Assembly: GCF_000963885.1 (NCBI RefSeq)
Contig: NZ_BALE01000031.1
Coordinates: 1-64,000 of the forward strand
Source of the DNA: Tanticharoenia sakaeratensis NBRC 103193
GTDB lineage: Bacteria; Pseudomonadota; Alphaproteobacteria; Acetobacterales; Acetobacteraceae
DNA length: 64,000 bases
Direction: 5' to 3'
Part shown: piece after piece, positions 35,800 to 44,478 of the stretch
How the letters are laid out: every line of letters begins with the position of its first letter
Position numbering within the stretch: position 1 is the first letter of the stretch
The notes under the pieces: model-generated
Told to the model about the DNA's origin: nothing
Databases searched by the model: none
Seen by the model: only the letters and a program-made list of their open reading frames with translations
Made by a program: the position numbers and the translations under genes

Positions 35800-36975
35800 A
35801 TGCGGATCGGACTGGACGCACGCAACGTCGGCCGCCCCGGCGGAACCGGAATTGCCACTTACGCACGGGCGCTCGCAACAGCGATCGATGAACAGGGCGG
35901 TCAGGTCGCCTGGCTGAAGGAAGACAGGGACAACCGCAAGCGACGCGCGCAGCATGCGTCATCAGCGCAGGCCGCGCGGTTCATGAAGGCGCTCTTCAGC
36001 CGCTCTCGCATTGCGGTCCCGGCGGATACGCAAGGCAATCTGCTGGCGAACGATATCTTCCGCATCGCCCACGTGCATTTCAATATCCATGGCACGCTCC
36101 TGCCCGTCAGGACTGAAACGCCTCCCGCCCTGATGCACTGGACATGCCCCCTGTCCCTTCGTCTGGAAGGGTGTCGGAATATCGTCACGGTCCACGATCT
36201 CATCCCGGTTCTTCGTCCGGAGCTGTGCGACACGGACCCGCGCCGCATGGAGCGGCTGCTGCGTGCCGTGATCGATGATACCACCCTCGTCGTCACCATT
36301 TCCGAGACGGTCCGCCGCGACATCCTGCAGACGTTTTCCGTCCCGCCCGACCGGGTCCGGACGATCCATCAGGGCGTCGGCTTCCCGGACGGGTTGCTCC
36401 TGGCCAGCATCGAGGCCCGCGCACCGTGCCCCGAAGGAAGCTTCGTCTATGTGGGCAGCATCGAGAAACGCAAGAACATCGGCCGCCTGATCGAGGCGCA
36501 CGGTCGCAGCCGGACCATGCGCATGCTGGTTCTGATCGGCCCCGATGGTTACGCGGCCCGCGAGGAACTTGCCGCCATCAACCGCCACCCGCATCCTGAA
36601 CGCGTCCTGCGCCTCCCCTGGGTCGAGCGACCCCAACTCATCAAGGCACTGTCCACGGCGCGCGCGCTCGCCTTTCCATCTCTGGCCGAAGGCTTCGGCC
36701 TGCCGATCGTCGAGGCCATGCTGCTCGGGACGCCGGTCCTGACGGCCGAAGGCGGCGCAACGGGCGAAATTGCCGGCAACGCGGCCTGCCTCGTGGACGC
36801 GGAATCAACGGATGCCATCGCAGACGGGCTCCGCCGGCTTTCCGAGGACGACAGCCTTTGCGACCGTCTGGTCTCCGCAGGCTTCGCCCGCGCGGGCGCA
36901 TTCGAGCCCGGACACTATGCCCGTCGCATCAACGACCTGTATTCACAGGTCCTGAACAGTCCGCCGGCGCCCTGA
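35800..36975 (+). CDS. GT4-family glycosyltransferase (copy 1)
   Basis: 391 aa. RIGLDARNV and GTGIATYARAL at the N-terminus, MHWTCPLSLR and VTVHDLIPV in the acceptor half, FVYVGSIEKRKNIGRLIEA and FPSLAEGFGLPIVEAM (E-x7-E) in the donor half. It is paralogous to the next gene, sharing GTG.ATYAR, MHWT.PL and HDL.P motifs and the same C-terminal block. Probably a mannosyl- or rhamnosyltransferase by family resemblance; the sugar is unproven. Confidence 0.87.
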   Translation: MRIGLDARNVGRPGGTGIATYARALATAIDEQGGQVAWLKEDRDNRKRRAQHASSAQAARFMKALFSRSRIAVPADTQGNLLANDIFRIAHVHFNIHGTLLPVRTETPPALMHWTCPLSLRLEGCRNIVTVHDLIPVLRPELCDTDPRRMERLLRAVIDDTTLVVTISETVRRDILQTFSVPPDRVRTIHQGVGFPDGLLLASIEARAPCPEGSFVYVGSIEKRKNIGRLIEAHGRSRTMRMLVLIGPDGYAAREELAAINRHPHPERVLRLPWVERPQLIKALSTARALAFPSLAEGFGLPIVEAMLLGTPVLTAEGGATGEIAGNAACLVDAESTDAIADGLRRLSEDDSLCDRLVSAGFARAGAFEPGHYARRINDLYSQVLNSPPAP

Positions 36976-37016
36976 GACCGGCGCCCGCCATTTCTCCTTC
37001 TGGCAAGGATATCCCC

Positions 37017-38369
37017 GTGTCGCTCCCCTCACGCCTTCACGTGGCCCTCGACGGCTTCAATCTCGCCCTGCCCCGCGGCACCGGTGTTGCAACCTATGCC
37101 CGCACCCTGAGCCACGCGCTCGAAGCCATGTCCTGCCAGGTCGATGTCCTCTACGGCCTCAATATCTCGCCCCGCGCCAAGAGCGCCCTGCGCGAGGTGC
37201 TTTTCTTCGACCGCCTCGGCGGCGAGGAGAAACGCCAGACCGGGCGGTTCCTCACGTCGCGCTGGAAGGAGCAGCAGCGCGCCATGCTCTTCGGCCAGCG
37301 CGCGGTCGAGATCTCCGTGGATGCGCGCGTGGACATCCGTTCCTTCCGCGAGCGGCTGCCGGCCTTCGACCGGATCCTGAACGCGCGCGACCTGTTCACC
37401 ACGGCCACACGCCACTACCGCCGGACCCGCCGTTTCCTGACCGTGGACCTGCCCGAGACGCCCGACATCATGCACTGGACCTATCCGCTGCCGATCCGGG
37501 TACGGGGCGCGAAGAACGTCTATACGATCCACGATCTCGTGCCGCTGCGGCTGCCTCATACGACACTGGACGACAAGGCCTTCCATTTCCGCCTGATCAA
37601 CGACATCGTTCGCAGGGCCGATGCGCTGTGCACGGTGTCGGAAGCCTCACGCCGCGATATCATCGCGTTCGCCCCGACATCGGATGCGATCCTCCATAAT
37701 ACCTATCAGGCCGTCCGTCGCCCGGCCGACGTCATGAACCTGCCTGCCGAGATCCTCGAGCGCACCCTGCGGCAGCTCTACGGCCTGCGCCCGGACGGGT
37801 ATTTCCTCTATTACGGGTCCATCGAACCCAAGAAGAACATCGGCCGTCTGATCGAGGCCACCCTGTCCGCGCAGACCGACCGGCCGCTCGTCATCGTCGG
37901 CGCCATGGCCTGGAAATCGGAAGGCGAACTGCGCCTGCTCCAGACCGGGCTGAATTCGGGTCGCATCATCCGCATGGAATATCTGCCGGAAGCGGATCTG
38001 ATGGCGCTGGTGCGCGGGGCCCGCGCGGTGCTCTTCCCGTCCCTGACCGAAGGTTTCGGCCTGCCGGTCGTCGAGGCCATGACGATGGGAACGCCGGTCC
38101 TGACCTCCCGGGAAGCCTCGCTGCCGGAAGTGACGGGTGATGCGGCCTGTCTCGTCGAAGCCTACGATACACCCGACATTGCAAGGGGCATCCGCCGGCT
38201 GGACAGCGATGATGTGCTCTGCAACGCGCTGCGCAGCGCAGGTCCGGCGCAGGCCGACAAGTTCAACATGGATATCTACCAGACCCGCCTGAAAGAATTC
38301 TACGCAGCGGTTCTGGCCCGGAAGCCCGGTAGCCGGGCCCGGTCGACGGCATCCAGACGCCGCGACTGA
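37017..38369 (+). CDS. GT4-family glycosyltransferase (copy 2)
   Basis: 450 aa from GTG 37017, which has AAGGA eight bases upstream; the longer frame from 36858 would overlap copy 1 deeply and is rejected. It shares GTGVATYARTL, MHWTYPLPIR, TIHDLVPLRL, YYGSIEPKKNIGRLIEA and FPSLTEGFGLPVVEAM with copy 1, but has about 60 extra residues near 45-125 (a basic segment with REVLFFDRLGGEEK). It arose by tandem duplication and probably transfers a sugar in the same pathway. Confidence 0.87.
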   Translation: MSLPSRLHVALDGFNLALPRGTGVATYARTLSHALEAMSCQVDVLYGLNISPRAKSALREVLFFDRLGGEEKRQTGRFLTSRWKEQQRAMLFGQRAVEISVDARVDIRSFRERLPAFDRILNARDLFTTATRHYRRTRRFLTVDLPETPDIMHWTYPLPIRVRGAKNVYTIHDLVPLRLPHTTLDDKAFHFRLINDIVRRADALCTVSEASRRDIIAFAPTSDAILHNTYQAVRRPADVMNLPAEILERTLRQLYGLRPDGYFLYYGSIEPKKNIGRLIEATLSAQTDRPLVIVGAMAWKSEGELRLLQTGLNSGRIIRMEYLPEADLMALVRGARAVLFPSLTEGFGLPVVEAMTMGTPVLTSREASLPEVTGDAACLVEAYDTPDIARGIRRLDSDDVLCNALRSAGPAQADKFNMDIYQTRLKEFYAAVLARKPGSRARSTASRRRD

Positions 38370-38377
38370 CGTCTGGA
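38352..38377. terminator. Hairpin between convergent glycosyltransferase genes
   Basis: TCCAGACG (38352-38359) pairs with CGTCTGGA (38370-38377) around a 10-nt loop containing the stop of the upstream gene. It sits exactly between converging genes. No T-run. Confidence 0.45.
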
Positions 38378-38387
38378 CGGCCGCCGC

Positions 38388-39335
38388 TCAGTCGAGCCGA
38401 AGGGGCGGCGGCAAGGCCAGATAGGCGAGCCGCTTGGCTTCCAGGCGTGCCAGCGCAACGGTGTCGAGGATCAGACCGCAGGTCACCGACATCGCCGACA
38501 GCAGGACGAACCCGGTCGCCAGCACGGCGGTCGGGAGACGCGGCACAGACCCCATGCGCATGAAATCCGCAATCACCGGAATGCCGAAGGCCAGGCCCAG
38601 CAGTAGCAGGACGCCCGCGACGATGCAGAAGAACAGCATCGGCCGCTCCTGCTTCACGAGGCGGATGATGAAGGCCAGGATCCGGATGCCGTCGTGATAG
38701 GTGCGCAGCGCCGAGACCGACCCGGGCTGGCGCTCGACGTAGCGCGTCGGCATCTCCGCCATCGGCATGTGAAGCTGCAGTGCGTGCACCGTCAGTTCCG
38801 TCTCGGTCTCGAAACCCGTGGACATGGCCGGGAAGGACTTCACGTACCGCCGCGAGAAGACGCGATAGCCCGACAGCATGTCGGACAGGCGCTTGCCGAA
38901 GATCATCGTGACGAGCCCGGTCAGGACCCTGTTTCCAAGAACGTGCCCACGGCGATAGGCAGCGTCCCGGTCGGTCACGCGCACGGCATTCACCATGTCG
39001 GATCCCGTCCGCCGCATGAGATCCATCAGGGCGCCGGCCGCTTCGGCCTCGTATGTCGCATCGCCGTCGACCAGAACGTAATAGTCCGCGTCGATGTCGG
39101 CGAACATCCGCCGGATCACATGGCCCTTGCCCTGCTGCGGCTCGGTCCGGACGATGGCGCCGGCAGCCCGCGCGACCTCGCACGTCCGGTCGCGCGAGTT
39201 GTTGTCATAGACGTAGATCGCGGCATCCGGCAGGGCTGCGCGAAAGCCGTGCACGACCTGCCCGACCGCGACTTCCTCATTGTAGCAGGGGATCAGAACC
39301 GCAACCGTCGGGCGGATCAGGGAGGTGTCAGGCAA
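38388..39335 (-). CDS. Membrane-anchored GT2 glycosyltransferase (polyprenyl-phosphate glycosyltransferase-like)
   Basis: 315 aa from TTG 39335, chosen because GAGGA lies seven bases upstream; the TTG at 39359 has no site. The GT-A domain shows VAVLIPCYNEE, YVYDNNSRDRT, QGKGHVIRRMF, VDGDATYEAE (DxD) and SGYRVFSRRYVKSFP, followed by two C-terminal hydrophobic helices (about residues 235-260 and 270-300). This resembles DPM/AglJ/GtrB-type enzymes that charge a polyprenyl phosphate. It is downstream of and close to mlaF, likely in the same transcript. Confidence 0.85.
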   Translation of the reverse strand: MPDTSLIRPTVAVLIPCYNEEVAVGQVVHGFRAALPDAAIYVYDNNSRDRTCEVARAAGAIVRTEPQQGKGHVIRRMFADIDADYYVLVDGDATYEAEAAGALMDLMRRTGSDMVNAVRVTDRDAAYRRGHVLGNRVLTGLVTMIFGKRLSDMLSGYRVFSRRYVKSFPAMSTGFETETELTVHALQLHMPMAEMPTRYVERQPGSVSALRTYHDGIRILAFIIRLVKQERPMLFFCIVAGVLLLLGLAFGIPVIADFMRMGSVPRLPTAVLATGFVLLSAMSVTCGLILDTVALARLEAKRLAYLALPPPLRLD

Positions 39336-39370
39336 GAGTCGTTCCTCGAATGACGGCAAGAGACGGGGGC

Positions 39371-40162
39371 CTAGCGACGCAGTTCCATGGAGATCGGACC
39401 TTCCCTGCGTCCATGGGTGAACTGGTCCACCATCGGATTGCCGCTGTCCATGAGATCGGCCGCCCGGCCCTGCCAGATCAGCTTGCCACGATACAGCATC
39501 GCCGCCTCGTCACCGATGCGGCGGGCGGAGGCCATGTCATGCGTGATCGCAATCGCGGTCGAGCCGAGCTTCTTTACGCAATCGACGATCAGCCCGTCGA
39601 TCACGGCACCCATGATGGGATCGAGACCCGTCGTCGGCTCGTCGAAAAACAGGATCTCCGGCCGGCTTGCGATCGCCCGGGCCAACCCCACGCGCTTCTG
39701 CATGCCGCCCGACAGTTCCGACGGCGACAAATCCCCGACCGACGGATCCAGCCCCACCTGCGACAGGAACGTGGCGGCGCGCGTCCGTGCCTCGGCCCGG
39801 GTGATCCTGTTGCCACGCCCGCGCTTGGCCAGCAGTCCGAATGAGACATTTTCCCAGACCGGCAGACTGTCGAACAGGGCGCCGTTCTGGAACAGCATGC
39901 CGATGCGCTCGATCAGCACCTCGCGCCGGGCCGCATTCGCCGTCAGCACGTTCTCGCCGTCGATCTCGATCACGCCGGAATCCGGCTCGATCAGACCGAG
40001 GATACAGCGCAGCAGGACAGACTTGCCGCTGCCGGATCCGCCGATGATGACGAACGACGTCCCGGTCGGCACGTCCAGGTCGATCCCGTCGAGCACGCGC
40101 TTCGGCCCGAAGGCCTTGGTCAGACCGCGAATCCGGATCTTGGGAACAGGGGCTGCCGTCAT
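39371..40162 (-). CDS. mlaF: Phospholipid-transport ABC ATPase, MlaF-like
   Basis: 263 aa. Walker A GGSGSGKS at 41-48, Q-loop FQNGALFDSL at 91-100 (characteristic of MlaF/Ttg2A), signature ELSGGMQKR at 149, Walker B ILFFDEP at 170 followed by TTGLDP. Pairs with MlaE in retrograde or anterograde lipid transport between membranes. It overlaps mlaE by four bases. No mlaD, mlaB or mlaC lies beside it. Confidence 0.9.
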   Translation of the reverse strand: MTAAPVPKIRIRGLTKAFGPKRVLDGIDLDVPTGTSFVIIGGSGSGKSVLLRCILGLIEPDSGVIEIDGENVLTANAARREVLIERIGMLFQNGALFDSLPVWENVSFGLLAKRGRGNRITRAEARTRAATFLSQVGLDPSVGDLSPSELSGGMQKRVGLARAIASRPEILFFDEPTTGLDPIMGAVIDGLIVDCVKKLGSTAIAITHDMASARRIGDEAAMLYRGKLIWQGRAADLMDSGNPMVDQFTHGRREGPISMELRR

Positions 40163-41019
40163 GATGCGAAAAACAGATCGGTCAGGAGATAATCGAACGC
40201 GAGCAGCAGGATCGAGGCCGCGACGACGGCCGCTGTCGTCGCAGCGCCCACGCCTTCCGCTCCGCCGCGGCTGGTGTAGCCGTGGTAGCAGCCGAGCAGC
40301 GCGATCAGGAACCCGAACACCGCCGCCTTGGCGAGCCCGACCAGCACGTCGCTTGCCGCAAGCCCCGCGAAGGTCGCTGAGATATAGGCGTCCGGCGTAA
40401 AGCCGAGCTTGGACGTCGCCACGATAAAGCCGCCCATGACGCCCAGAATGTCCGCGACCACCACGAGGAACGGCAGCGCCAGAACGCCTGCGAGCAGGCG
40501 CGGCGTCACCAGATACTTCATCGGATGGGTCGAGAGCGTGCGCAGCGCGTCGATCTGGTCGGTCACACGCATCGTGCCGATCTCGGCCGACATCGCGGCA
40601 CCCACACGGCCTGCCACCATCAGCCCGGCCAGAACCGGCCCCAGTTCACGCGTGACCGACAGCGCCACCACGTCCGCGATCGCGCTCTGCACGTGATATT
40701 GCGAAAACCCCGCATAGGACTGCAGGGCGATCACGCCACCCGAGAACAGCGCGGTCAGTGCCACGACAGGCAGCGAGAAGAATCCGATCTCGATCAGGGC
40801 CGATAAGAACACACGCCAGTAGAACGGCGGGCGCACCAGATGCGACACCGCCTCGAGGGCGAACAGCGCCAGCATCCCCGATTTGCGGACACGTTCGAGG
40901 ACGGCGCGGCCAAGCGCCGCAACCGGATCGAGCACGGCGTTCACGCCGGGAGGTACGCGAAGGGGAGCAACGGGCGCAACATTGTCCGCTGCCCTAGCGC
41001 GCCACGGGCCTGACGACAA
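40159..41019 (-). CDS. mlaE: MlaE-family lipid transport permease
   Basis: 286 aa. A long hydrophilic start is followed by the MlaE domain: FSLPVVALTALFSGGVIALQ, AGLMVAGRVGAAMSAEIG, MRVTDQIDALRTL and LGCYHGYTSRGGAEGVG are diagnostic blocks. About five membrane segments. The TTG at 41019 is the only upstream start in the track of conserved sequence, but a GTG about 24 codons later could be used. A terminator for the preceding psp transcript lies just upstream. Confidence 0.88.
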   Translation of the reverse strand: MSSGPWRARAADNVAPVAPLRVPPGVNAVLDPVAALGRAVLERVRKSGMLALFALEAVSHLVRPPFYWRVFLSALIEIGFFSLPVVALTALFSGGVIALQSYAGFSQYHVQSAIADVVALSVTRELGPVLAGLMVAGRVGAAMSAEIGTMRVTDQIDALRTLSTHPMKYLVTPRLLAGVLALPFLVVVADILGVMGGFIVATSKLGFTPDAYISATFAGLAASDVLVGLAKAAVFGFLIALLGCYHGYTSRGGAEGVGAATTAAVVAASILLLAFDYLLTDLFFAS

Positions 41020-41066
41020 GGGACGAGCCTGCGCGCGATACGAACCGTGACATCAATCCGCACCAT

Positions 41067-41105
41067 AAAAAAAGGGCGTCCCGACCGATCGGCCCGAGAC
41101 GCCCT
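41067..41105 (-). terminator. Rho-independent terminator of the psp/Toastrack operon
   Basis: Read on the minus strand: AGGGCGTC and GACGCCCT form an 8-bp stem with a short inner palindrome (CCGATCGG), followed directly by a run of seven T. It lies 185 bp beyond the last Toastrack gene and upstream of mlaE. This is the only canonical terminator I found in the window. Confidence 0.8.
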
Positions 41106-41290
41106 GAAAAATTCGGGAGGAAGTCCTGAAGAAGGCACGAACGTGCTTCGACACGGATTTTCGCGCGTCGATCGCTCGCGGGTCAAGAAAATTTGTTCGA
41201 ATAATCTCGCCGAAGTGATGGCGCAGCCCACCCTGCTATGACCTTCCGAATTTCGACACGCAGCATGCCCCTGACCGATAGCCGACCTGA

Positions 41291-42532
41291 TCAGCGTTCG
41301 AGGGCACGCAATTGCCGTCGCAGATCGAAATCCTGGGACGTCACATACTGTTCGAGCCGGGCCAGACGTGGCTCGAGCGATGACAGATCATCGGACAGCC
41401 GAATCACGCGAGGATCCTCGCCGGGCGCTACTTTCGGAAACAGAGCACGCCCGCGCACCCGCCAGAGAATAGGCAGCAGGACCAGCACAAGGACGAGAAG
41501 CACGATCAACAGGGCGACCGTGCCAATCAATGTCGCAATGATCTGCGCAATTGTGTGGTGATGCCGGTCATGACTGCCCAGCACGATCCCGCCCGGTGTG
41601 ATGGACCCCACGCCGGGCATCACGATCCCGCCGGGCGTGATCGAGACGACACCCGGCACGATGATCCCGCCCGGCGTGACCGATATGCCAGCGCCTCCAC
41701 TGGAACCGCCGTCATTATCCATCGAAGGCAAAGGGGGAACGGGCGGGACAGGCGGCACGGGAGGAACGGGCGGCACCGCGCTCCCTGCGGCATCGTCCGA
41801 AATCCGGGCCCCGTCGGTGTTGCTGACCACCACCGATCCCGATCCGAACGTTTCCCGCGACAAGGCATGGGTTACCCGGTCGAGATGGACGTCGCCATTG
41901 CCGTAGCTGCCGAGGTGCGCGGTCACGGCCGTTCCATGCACGGCAATATCGCCGCTGCCATAGGTCGTGGCCGACAACGTATCGAAATTGCCGCCGTCAA
42001 TCACGGCATCGCCGTTGCTGCGCAGGGCAATGGATCCCGTTCGGGCGTGCACCACCTGCCCGATATGCACATCGCCGACACTGTCCGATTCGACCGTCAG
42101 ATTGCCGTCGAGCGTCTTTATGTCGACATCGCCCGAACTCAGCATACGCAGCGATGCGGTGGTCGCATAATCGTCGGTCAGGTCACCTGAGCCGAGGGTC
42201 GCCGTCAGTGCTCCGCCGATGCCGTAGACCGCATAGTCGGTCGAGCCGCCATCCGCGATGACGATATCCGTCCCGGGCCGTACACGAACGGTGATCTCCT
42301 CCGACCTGTCGCATCGCGTGCCCTGCACCAGCGCCATCGTGTCGGTCGCAACGAAGGTCAGATGCGACGGTGCGTCCGGGATGGCCGCGATCTGGCTCGA
42401 CAGGCCGGCATCGGCCGAGATCGTGACCGACGAGAAACAGGGCGTCCGAAGCGTCAGCACCGGGGCCGCGTGTGCCGCGGCGGTGCCGAACGTCGCAATG
42501 GCAAGCACGCGCAAGAGACGCATGTTTCTCAT
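41291..42532 (-). CDS. Exported Toastrack-like (DUF2807/DUF4097-like) membrane protein of the psp operon
   Basis: 413 aa. Signal peptide (MRNMRLLRVLAIATFGTAAAHA), then a repetitive beta domain at about 30-250 with short D/G-rich strands (GSGDLTDDYAT, SSGDVDIKTLDG, GNGDVHLDRV) as in GIN/Toastrack domains. Next come a PPVPP-type proline linker, three ITPGGIVxPGV repeats, a His-rich stretch, one membrane helix (about 337-362) and a short C-terminal coil (LEPRLARLEQYV...DFDLRRQL) reminiscent of the PspB tail. It probably has a periplasmic sensor domain and a cytoplasmic tail. Coupled to the upstream gene by ATGA. Confidence 0.7.
   Translation of the reverse strand: MRNMRLLRVLAIATFGTAAAHAAPVLTLRTPCFSSVTISADAGLSSQIAAIPDAPSHLTFVATDTMALVQGTRCDRSEEITVRVRPGTDIVIADGGSTDYAVYGIGGALTATLGSGDLTDDYATTASLRMLSSGDVDIKTLDGNLTVESDSVGDVHIGQVVHARTGSIALRSNGDAVIDGGNFDTLSATTYGSGDIAVHGTAVTAHLGSYGNGDVHLDRVTHALSRETFGSGSVVVSNTDGARISDDAAGSAVPPVPPVPPVPPVPPLPSMDNDGGSSGGAGISVTPGGIIVPGVVSITPGGIVMPGVGSITPGGIVLGSHDRHHHTIAQIIATLIGTVALLIVLLVLVLVLLPILWRVRGRALFPKVAPGEDPRVIRLSDDLSSLEPRLARLEQYVTSQDFDLRRQLRALER
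41583..41690 (-). repeat. Tandem coding repeat, ITPGGIVxPGV units
   Basis: About three 39-nt units encode S(V/I)TPGGI(V/I)(V/M/L)PGV, between the proline linker and the membrane helix of the Toastrack-like protein. A run of imperfect 9-nt PPV repeats lies just before it in the gene (about 41730-41780). Both look like extendable linkers. Confidence 0.65.
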
Positions 42533-43356
42533 GGCTGTTCTCCAGGCGGGGGCACCGGCGGCGACGGCGGCTGGGGCGCACCCGGCATCGGAAGGCCGGC
42601 ATCGCGGCGGTCGATGATCATGCCGTTGTAATGGCTGACGCGGACACCGCCGTCGCCATGACGCAGCAGCGCACCCGTGACGGCCTCGACGTTGATCACG
42701 CTGTCGCCGTGCGCCGTCAGTGTTGCGACCTGCGCCTCACCCAGAACCGTGACGCTGGCGTGCTGCGCCGTCACGAGATTGACGGCATCGAGCTTGCCAT
42801 CGGCGAAATTGGCCTGAGCATGTCCCAGAAACTGGCCCGACACCGCATTGGCGTGCGCATGTTCGATGCTCAGGACCGCATTGTCGGAAGCCGAGACCTG
42901 AAGGGCGCTGCCGACCGAACCGATCCGCACCCGGACCGTGCCCGACAGCCCGAGATGCACGGCCTGCACATCCTCCACGTCCAGCGACCCGCCACTCATC
43001 GATGCCGAAAGCGCGCCGAGCTTGCCTGCGACGTCGTAGACCGTGCTGCGACTCGGCGCGATCGACAGTCCCCCCTGCGGTGACATGCGCACCGTCAGCG
43101 ACTGCGCCCCACACGCCGGGATCGACAATGTCGTCGTGTCGTGATCGACCTGCGTCTGGACCGCGCTGCCGTCGAATGAATAGCGCGATCCGCTCCCCAC
43201 GGACGGATCCAGGCGCACATGCACGGCGGCGATGCACGGTGTATCCAGTCGCACCGAGCGGGTGGACGTCGTGCCGTCCACATGGGCCTGCGCAGCCCGT
43301 CCGGACAGAACCATGGCAAGGGCCGCGAATGTTACAGGGGCGATACGGGTCATCAC
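42529..43356 (-). CDS. Exported Toastrack-like protein (second copy) of the psp operon
   Basis: 275 aa. Signal peptide (MMTRIAPVTFAALAMVLSGRAAQA), then a repetitive beta-rich domain with spaced short strands (GGSLDVEDVQAVHLG, SVTVLGEAQVATLTAHG), ending in a proline-rich tail (PQPPSPPVPPPGEQP) without a membrane helix. It resembles the domain of the downstream 413-aa protein and is presumably a paralogue, free in the periplasm or at the outer membrane. ATGA overlaps with pspB upstream and the next gene downstream show tight coupling. Confidence 0.65.
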   Translation of the reverse strand: MMTRIAPVTFAALAMVLSGRAAQAHVDGTTSTRSVRLDTPCIAAVHVRLDPSVGSGSRYSFDGSAVQTQVDHDTTTLSIPACGAQSLTVRMSPQGGLSIAPSRSTVYDVAGKLGALSASMSGGSLDVEDVQAVHLGLSGTVRVRIGSVGSALQVSASDNAVLSIEHAHANAVSGQFLGHAQANFADGKLDAVNLVTAQHASVTVLGEAQVATLTAHGDSVINVEAVTGALLRHGDGGVRVSHYNGMIIDRRDAGLPMPGAPQPPSPPVPPPGEQP

Positions 43357-43577
43357 GCGCCCCGCGTCCCGCGCCAGCCGGGCGCATCCTCGTCGAGAAT
43401 GCGCTCGAGATGATCGATGCGCTCTTCCAGACGCCGCGCCTGGGCCTGCGCGCGTTCCAGCGCCGCGATATCCACGGGCACCGGCCCCATGCCCACCCTG
43501 CGCGCCAGCTTGGTCCGCTGACTGATCGTGATAACCGCGAACACGAACAGCAGGATAACGGCTAAATTCCAGTCCAT
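43353..43577 (-). CDS. pspB: PspB-like envelope stress membrane protein
   Basis: 74 aa, the size of PspB. There is one N-terminal membrane helix (LAVILLFVFAVITI), then a cytoplasmic coil (ALERAQAQARRLEERIDHLE) and the PspB-type ending ILDEDAPGWR. In other bacteria PspB with PspC senses inner-membrane stress and relieves PspA inhibition of PspF. It follows pspA by 57 bp and overlaps the next gene by ATGA. Confidence 0.85.
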   Translation of the reverse strand: MDWNLAVILLFVFAVITISQRTKLARRVGMGPVPVDIAALERAQAQARRLEERIDHLERILDEDAPGWRGTRGA

Positions 43578-43634
43578 GACCTAGTCTGCTTTCCCGCTGG
43601 TTGGCCGGTTTCGAACCCGGATCAACATGTCGGC

Positions 43635-44369
43635 TTACGCCTCGTCGTTGTCCAGACCGTGCGTCTCGCTCTCAGGGGTTCGCGTCGCCGGCACGCCCGA
43701 CCGGCGATCCGCCAGACGCCGCTTCAGGGCCGCCAGTTCGTCCTCGACGGCCACGTCACTCTCGAGCGAGGCTAGTTCGTCACGCAGGCTCGGCCCCTTG
43801 CGACGGCCCAGATCGTAGACTTCGGCCTTGCCTTCGAGTTCGTCCAGCGCGCGCTCGACCTGCTCGAAGCGGGAAAACGCGTTTTCCATCCGGCCGTCAT
43901 ACAGGGTCTCGCGCGTCTTCAGGCGCCCCTGCGCGGTCCGGTGACGCATGGCAAGCGACTTCTCGCGCGACTTCGCATCGGCGAGCTTGGACTGGAGCTT
44001 CGCGATATCGTCGTTCTGGTTTTCCAGCCCCTCGGACACCTGCGCGATCTGCCGCTCCAGCGATTCGCGCGACTGCACGACCGCGTGCCGGGCCGCAAGC
44101 GCGCCCTTGGCGAGATCTTCGCGGTCGCGCGACAGGGCGAGTTCCGCCTTGCGCTGCCACTCGTCCTCCTCCTGCAGCAGGGTCCGGGCACGGCGCTCGA
44201 GCTGCTTGCGCTCGGCGATGGTGCGCACGGCCTGGCTGCGAACCTCGACGAGCGTGTCCTCCATTTCCTGGATGATGAGGCGGATCATCTTCTCGGGATC
44301 CTCGGCGCTCGCCAGGATCGCGTTGAGATTGGAGTTCACGATATCCGCCAGGCGGGAAAAGATACCCAT
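43635..44369 (-). CDS. pspA: Phage shock protein A (PspA/IM30)
   Basis: 244 aa, canonical MGIFSRLADIVNSNLNAIL start and helical coiled-coil body (AEDPEKMIRLIIQEMEDTL, RRARTLLQEEDEWQRKAEL). PspA binds stressed inner membrane and, when free, inhibits PspF. ATG 44369 is preferred to 44375 because AGAGG is then nine bases upstream rather than three. It heads an operon pspA-pspB-Toastrack-Toastrack divergent from pspF. Confidence 0.93.
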   Translation of the reverse strand: MGIFSRLADIVNSNLNAILASAEDPEKMIRLIIQEMEDTLVEVRSQAVRTIAERKQLERRARTLLQEEDEWQRKAELALSRDREDLAKGALAARHAVVQSRESLERQIAQVSEGLENQNDDIAKLQSKLADAKSREKSLAMRHRTAQGRLKTRETLYDGRMENAFSRFEQVERALDELEGKAEVYDLGRRKGPSLRDELASLESDVAVEDELAALKRRLADRRSGVPATRTPESETHGLDNDEA

Positions 44370-44478
44370 AGTCATGGTCCTCTGAACAAAAAAGTGGTCT
44401 GTTACGCCGAAACTGGTGTCACGCGGCGCATCTATCGGTATCGTTTGCAGGCCGCATGAAGGGGTTACAGGCCTGAAG

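Noticed and set aside
36858-37016. Longer N-terminus of the second tandem GT4
   Set aside because: It would overlap the first GT4 by 118 bp and add residues unlike the family; GTG 37017 has a clear AAGGA site.
43597-43620. GGTTTCGAACCC resembling a tRNA T-arm between pspA and pspB
   Set aside because: The stem does not pair correctly on either strand and no acceptor, D or anticodon arm surrounds it.
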